A DNA stretch of 64,000 bases from Rhynchospora pubera (Eukaryota; Streptophyta; Magnoliopsida; Poales; Cyperaceae): NCBI GenBank assembly GCA_028095005.1, contig CM051459.1, positions 129,931,657 to 129,995,656 on the forward strand, written 5' to 3'. Position numbers and translations under genes: made by a program. Every line of letters starts with the position of its first letter. The stretch's first letter is position 1. Shown here piece by piece: positions 59,259 through 64,000 of this stretch. The notes beneath the pieces are model-generated. The model was not told the origin of the DNA and made no database searches. It saw nothing but the letters and a program-made list of their open reading frames with translations.

Positions 59259-59400
59259 GTCACTTTGTTACTTTAAAAAAAAATTAGAAAATAAACAATC
59301 TAGATGGAATTATTTTGATTTTTTATTTAAAAAATAAAAATAAATAGTCTAGACGAAATTATAGCGTTAGACTTTTTAAATATTAATTTTGAAAAAATTA
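59259..59400 (+). repeat. continuation of the 130-bp tandem array
   Basis: GTCACTTTGTTA, CAATCTAGATGGAATTA and TAGTCTAGACGAAATTA follow in the order of the array at 54422-55420, directly after the gypsy element's target-site duplication. Confidence 0.8.
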
Positions 59401-61111
59401 AATTTTTTTATTTAAAAAAATTTTAAATTTTGAGTTGTGCCAATTTATAAATTGAAATTACAAAAGTATAAATATTTGGATTTAAAATTGTTTTAGCTCT
59501 GTTGATTAGATTATAATAATCTAGGACGATCCTAAAATTATCAAAAAAAAAAAGTGGCATGTTTTTCTGCTTTGTGTCGATACCTGTGTGTGTCCCAGTC
59601 TTACAGGGAATTCAGAAGGAAAGATACAAATTGGATATGGAAGATTGGATCCAAATCAATAGTTATATTGCCTAGATCACTTTTTATTTATAAAATATAA
59701 AATAACAGATTTGCCCCAGATGTATTATCAATGTTTGGTATAGTCATAAAGTGCAGTATCTAATCCTTTATCTTAGCATAATTATCTCTAGATTAATGTT
59801 TCCTCTAAAATATTGTAGTGGTTCCGTTGACTGTAATTCATCAGAATTTAAATGAAAAATGCTTAATTAATCATGACAGTTGTTTTGCAAATTATATGCA
59901 TGTGGATATTCCTGTACGCAAAAATTGAAATGAAATTCTTAATTAAATGCGGATTTTATGCTGCCAAACTGTGCGGTTATTTATATAGAATGAAATTAAA
60001 ATCAAATAGCTCGGTGATTTCTTCCCACATTTGAACCCTTCTTCTCCTACCGGTCGTGTTGTTACCATGGGGTAACAAATGTGTAAACCAAATTCAAAGA
60101 AATTTCAACAATAGTTCATGAAAACTACTTTCTAATTCTTTTGGGTATATGGCAAAAAACAGGGATTGGAATTCAAAAGGAATAACCATGTAACCATCTG
60201 TTAAACATTGCTCTATCACTATTGCACGTGTACAGTCATCAATCATTCGATAAAATGCTCTTAAAGAGTTGCAAACAATATTTCTTCGTGTGAGTTTGTC
60301 ATATTATTTCAGAGTTTAAATCATAGTTAAATCGTTAAAACAGGAAGAAAGAAAGAAGGAAACAATATGCAATGACATTGTTTCTGATGAATTGCCATTC
60401 AAATATGAACTCATAAGAGTCAGGAAAACAAGAACAATATGAAAATATTGCGCTGGCATGAGTTAATCAGCAGAAAAAACACCAACACTGGAATACATCT
60501 CAACAATACATTAAAACGCTTGATACTCACAGATTTGAGAAATAACATTCTACAAGAATAGCTTGATAGAATTAACATTTTGCTGAATGTACCAATGTAC
60601 TGGTCACTGGTACCTTTCGTCTGGAAGCTTTCTCGAACCGATGAAGGAGAAAAGATGAATGAAACGTAGGCGCTTTGGAGACTACTTGGACTGACAAAAG
60701 GACGAAAACGAAGGAGACGCATAGGCGCGTTAGAGAAAAGAACATCGAAGGTTTCTCCAACCTTCGTCTGGAAGCTTTTCTCAGACCGACGAAGGAGAAG
60801 AGAACGAATTCAGTGTTCAGGTGCTTTGAAGCCTTCTCGGACAGGAAATGGAACATTCACTGCTTAACGGAGAGAGTAACAGAGATGTGATATACCGATT
60901 TTACCCCTCACACATTGTACGGCTGTGATTTATCATAATTAAATCGTTATAATTTTTTTGTGTCCACCGTAGCATGACCCATATAATTAAACTCTGTGCC
61001 TAACTGTCTTTCCCTTTTTACTCTTGCCACTTCCTATTTATCAAGGTGTGGGACACACTATCGGATCAGGGAGTTGTCAGTAGATTCGGCATTTATGGCA
61101 ACCGAAATTAG

Positions 61112-61368
61112 GATCAAAATCCTAAGAATGAGCCTTAACTTAATTATTATTGATATCTTTCCCTGTGCTTTATTTCCAGTGTTTGCAAGTTGATATTTGA
61201 AAAATTTGACTTGTATATTGGGGGCAGTGATTTTGTTTCCTGTTTTATCTCTTGTAGTTTGTGTTTGTGACATTCTTTTTTGTCAACGTAGTAATTGAAT
61301 GCGAAATTTAGAGGATATGCTCATTAATATTAGTTGCAGAAGTTGAGCTGATTGATCTTTTACATATT
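61112..61368 (+). other. PWP1 3' UTR / flank up to the resumed duplication
   Basis: T-rich sequence after the exon 16 stop, suited to a 3' UTR. It ends at TACATATT (61361-61368), where similarity to the upstream unit (30571 onward) resumes. Confidence 0.6.
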
Positions 61369-62644
61369 GCATATTTATTATTATTATTAATTATAGGAAC
61401 AATCAATCTATCGACTTGATCGGTGCAATTATCTTGATACAAGGAATTGAGTATTTTCTTTTGTTATAGATATATTACAATAACAATTTAAAAGCCTAAG
61501 TGTACATCTAGGGAGCTCTAATTTAATTGTGTGCTTTGTTATTTTACCAAACAATTATGCGTATAAATCACAAAAAAAAAAGTTGTTTTAGTTGTTAGTT
61601 GTGATTTTCGAGCAACTCTAGATTGACTTGAACCATTTGATCACAATTATCTATATTTCAATTTTTTTTTATTGTTTGGAATATAATACTTATCTTATTT
61701 ATTCGTGATATTGAATTATTCATTGAAAATATGCACATAATGTGCAAATAAAGCTCAATTTCAAACATTATTTGAGCATTTTAATTATTTACAGAAATTC
61801 ATATCAAAGCTCTTTCTAGGATCTGAAATATAGTTCAGATTGTTTTTATTCAAAATACTGCTTAAATCATAAAAAATATGCACATAAAGTGCACATATAG
61901 CATAATTTAAGCATCAATTGAGCATTTCAAATATTTTAGATTTTAAATCATTTGATTTCAATAATATATAAGTGAGCTCCTTATATGGTCTAGAATATAA
62001 TTAAAATCTTAATTATACGACATATAGCATTATAGATACAAATAAACATACAAAGTGCTGTTAGGAATAGTGCTAATTTTAATTTTGTGCTAATTATCCT
62101 TAATTAACCAATTAAAACAACACACAACCGATCTAGTACTCAAGTCCAATTCAACACAAAGAGATAGGTGGAAATTTTGTACCTCCCGCGAAATCGTATT
62201 CGCGGGGCTCGACCATGGCATGGGAGTTGGTGGCGAACCTCCATGAGCCTCCTCCTTCGTCGGTTGATCGGCCTCGAGTCCACCAAGGAGGTTAACCATA
62301 ATCTTCAACTCTTGTGCTAGCAAGAGGAAGAAACAAGCTAATCCCTCTAGGTTTCCTCTCTCATTTAGCAATTAACTATATTAATTTGTGGAAATGAGTG
62401 CTCAACCCATGAGCTAGAAAGGAGAGGAGAGAAGAGAGAGCATGGAGAAAATTCTGAAAATTTTCTCCCTTGGTGAAATTTTGGCCATAGAGGAAGAGGT
62501 GAGAGAGAAAGGTGTGGAGGCTAGGGTTTTCCCAAAACTTGACCCCTTTATATAGTGCTCTCTATACCTACCTACCACAACAATTTATGGACATATTTGC
62601 CCTCACATGGCCGGCTCCATTGGAGGCTTTTGTGGGCTACACCA
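61369..62644 (+). repeat. segmental duplication, downstream unit, part 2 (pairs with 30571-31856)
   Basis: Near-identical to 30571-31856 apart from a shorter (TTA)n tract and a few base changes. It ends at ACACCA (62639-62644), where the upstream unit continues with the rest of the solo LTR. Confidence 0.95.
62059..62644 (-). mobile_element. truncated copy of the solo LTR
   Basis: Same insertion as 31271-33050, with the same AGTGC at its outer side (62054-62058), but only 586 bp remain. The LTR was therefore present before the segmental duplication, and the loss is secondary. Confidence 0.9.
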
Positions 62645-64000
62645 TGTATGGATGCGGTTTTCTATCAGTATGACGAGTTTAAAGTAATTTGCTCGCCATT
62701 CAATCGTTACCAAGATATATACTGCTGAAACTTGTACCTCACTCAGGAAACCAAATCATGTGCCGCGCGGCACTGTGCAGCGCAGAAATCCAGACCGTCC
62801 AGATTAAATCCAATAGACGAGGGAGCCCCATGCATGTAACAGATTGTAAGGCCCGAAAAAAATCTAACCGTCAAAATCGAATCATACGGCTCGGATTGGT
62901 GCACGGCATGGTACCGCGCGGCACTGGACTCACTCAGGGCCTGCAGTGAATTACTTTCATCAATTTGATCATTATACTATTTTATGATGCCGTGTTGAAT
63001 AAATTATTCTTATTCAATAAAAGTTGGTGATTTGTCATGTTTTGTTAGTTTGAGGGAGCCCCATGCATGTAACAGATTGTAAGGTCCGAAAAAGATCTAA
63101 CCGTCAAAATCGGATCATACGGCTCGGATTGGTGCGCGGCATGGTACCGCGCGGCACTGGACTCACTCAGGGCCTGCAGTGAATTACTTTCATCAATTTG
63201 ATCATTATACTATTTTATGATGCCGTGTTGAATAAATTATTCTTATTCAATAAAAGTTGGTGATTTGTCATGTTTTGTTAGTTTGAAAATTTGGGTAATT
63301 TCTTGTAACTCACATGAAGCTTTTTATTATTTAATGAAATTTTGCTACTTGGCAATCGCCAACCAGCTCTCCAAAAAAAATATAATAATAAATAAATAAA
63401 AAGAAAATTTGAGCCATTGAAAAACTTCATTGTACGGAGTAATGTATTTTATATCAGATTACATGTATCCCCCCTTACCATCGAGCCTTGCTTATAACCA
63501 ACATTAGCAATATATTTCCTGGATAGCCACTATCCAGTTTATCTAAAAAAAACATTATCAATATATATATATATTCTTACGAAAGTACTAAAATTATTGT
63601 ACTTTTTATTATAATTAAATAAAATCACTTATGGCTAGGCATTATAATTCCATGATGTACCAAATGATGATACCATATTTTTCAATGTTTATCAAACCGG
63701 ATAAATGAAACGATTAATTGGGTACGCTAGTTCGCTCGTCGCACATTCATGATTCATCTCAAACGCACCATGTACTCCATCCTTGTGCAGCTATATATGC
63801 TGCTTCCGTTCCTTAGAAACATTTTTTTTTTAATCCTTTTTTCCGAGGAACGTCCCCCAGACTTCCAAGCTAGCCTCACACGCACCATCCAATTATCCAC
63901 ATTTTCCTACACAAAAACTCTCTCAACCTTCCAATAAAAGAATGAAGGCGAAACAGGTAGTTTTGTATCCCTCCATGGGCGCAGGCCACCTTAGGCCTAT
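62642..64000 (+). repeat. segmental duplication, downstream unit, part 3 (pairs with 39119-40477)
   Basis: Collinear with the upstream UGT flank without net indels over 1.36 kb up to the window end. Confidence 0.95.
63942..64000 (+). CDS. second UDP-glycosyltransferase copy, 5' end only
   Basis: ATG at 63942 followed by MKAKQVVLYPSMGAGHLRP, identical in the visible 19 codons to the complete UGT at 40419 and preceded by the same promoter and tandem repeats. The window ends here, so whether the copy is complete cannot be seen. Confidence 0.85.
   Translation, partial: MKAKQVVLYPSMGAGHLRP

Larger units (their letters stand above)
49114..61045 (+). other. PWP1 intron 15, 11.9 kb, repeat-filled
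   Basis: Bounded by CAG/GTACAT after exon 15 and TATCAAG/GTGTGG before exon 16. From 49160 to 49830 there is a stretch like a captured leader (pyrimidine-rich, then GC-richer purines) without a supportable frame. 50000-51210 is plain AT-rich DNA; 51600-52090 has GGGTTACGG-type degenerate motifs ending in GTTGTACACCCCTA, like one end of a hAT MITE; 52100-52400 is an AATTTTAAA-type low-complexity block. TATGTGTCATATTTATTTAT is repeated directly near 53515 and 53561. The tandem array and gypsy element follow (listed separately). 59610-61045 shows no gene. Confidence 0.8.
43170..61111 (+). pseudogene. PWP1: PWP1 copy B, exons 3-16, exon 12 disrupted
   Basis: Exons 3-15 lie at 43170-43249, 43326-43430, 44055-44178, 44509-44567, 44903-44962, 45331-45410, 45836-45932, 46175-46249, 46340-46435, 46671-47161 (exon 12 with insert), 47854-47883, 48595-48657 and 49036-49113. 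The last exon was found 11.9 kb away at 61046-61111: it reads VWDTLSDQGVVSRFG and ends in TAG, directly continuing GGHKGKLQ of exon 15. Exons 14-16 supply the last blade (IKLWDL, then KLQVWDT). With exons 1-13 of copy A the gene model has 495 codons, the usual PWP1 length. Copy B has no exons 1-2 and no native promoter because the duplication junction lies in intron 2, and a 339-bp hAT MITE splits exon 12 with a frameshift and an in-frame stop. It is a pseudogene unless spliced in an unusual way. Confidence 0.9.

Noticed and set aside
63749..63937. 62-codon frame before the second UGT (also 40226-40414)
   Set aside because: It overlaps the TATA box and leader of the UGT and is preserved only because the whole segment is duplicated.

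Overview
The window is nuclear DNA of a flowering plant, almost certainly a eudicot. It is AT-rich and intron-rich, and about half of it is transposon-derived: a LINE, Ty1/copia and Ty3/gypsy elements, solo and broken LTRs, and hAT-like and Tourist-like MITEs. Gene content fits a plant: a RING-H2 protein, a pentatricopeptide-repeat (PPR) pseudogene, a plant UDP-glycosyltransferase with a canonical PSPG box, and a WD40 gene of the PWP1 family. All coordinates come from reading splice sites, target-site duplications and repeats by eye; no database search was possible.

Layout. 1-2401: intergenic with one MITE. 2402-7808: a 5'-truncated, multiply broken LINE with a 13-bp target-site duplication (TSD). 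8979-11826: an intact-looking RING-H2 gene with a 5' leader intron. 12607-12877: hAT-type MITE. 13353-14142: PPR pseudogene. 16338-20970: a young copia element (LTRs differ at 2 of 223 bases, TSD CAACC) whose gag-protease core is inverted inside it. Around 23.5-23.9 kb lies a possible divergent promoter. 25062-30267: PWP1 copy A, exons 1-13. 30.6-40 kb: a transposon graveyard (solo LTR, hAT MITE, LINE fragment, exon debris, one small possible gene at 38123). 40419-41801: complete UGT gene. 43121-61111: PWP1 copy B, exons 3-16, with an 11.9-kb last intron full of nested repeats. 61369-64000: a second copy of the UGT upstream region, running into the start of a second UGT gene.

The main result is a recent tandem segmental duplication. 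Sequence from 25856 (PWP1 intron 2) through the UGT to 43120 is followed directly by a second copy starting at 43121. The two units then lost different parts. The upstream unit lost the equivalent of 48187-61368 (13,182 bp), which held PWP1 exons 14-16. The downstream unit lost the equivalent of 31857-39121 (7,265 bp), and a hAT MITE landed in its PWP1 exon 12. Copy A therefore lacks the 3' end and copy B lacks the 5' end and has a broken exon. Together the exons describe one ancestral 16-exon gene of 495 codons, but neither copy is intact here, while the UGT is being copied. Uncollapsed haplotypes in an assembly could give part of this picture and must be excluded.

Smaller points of interest: two GC-AG introns in PWP1, a (CT)n microsatellite that probably serves as the polypyrimidine tract of the PWP1 leader intron, palindrome arrays in a gypsy LTR, and a deletion breakpoint in the loop of a foldback MITE.
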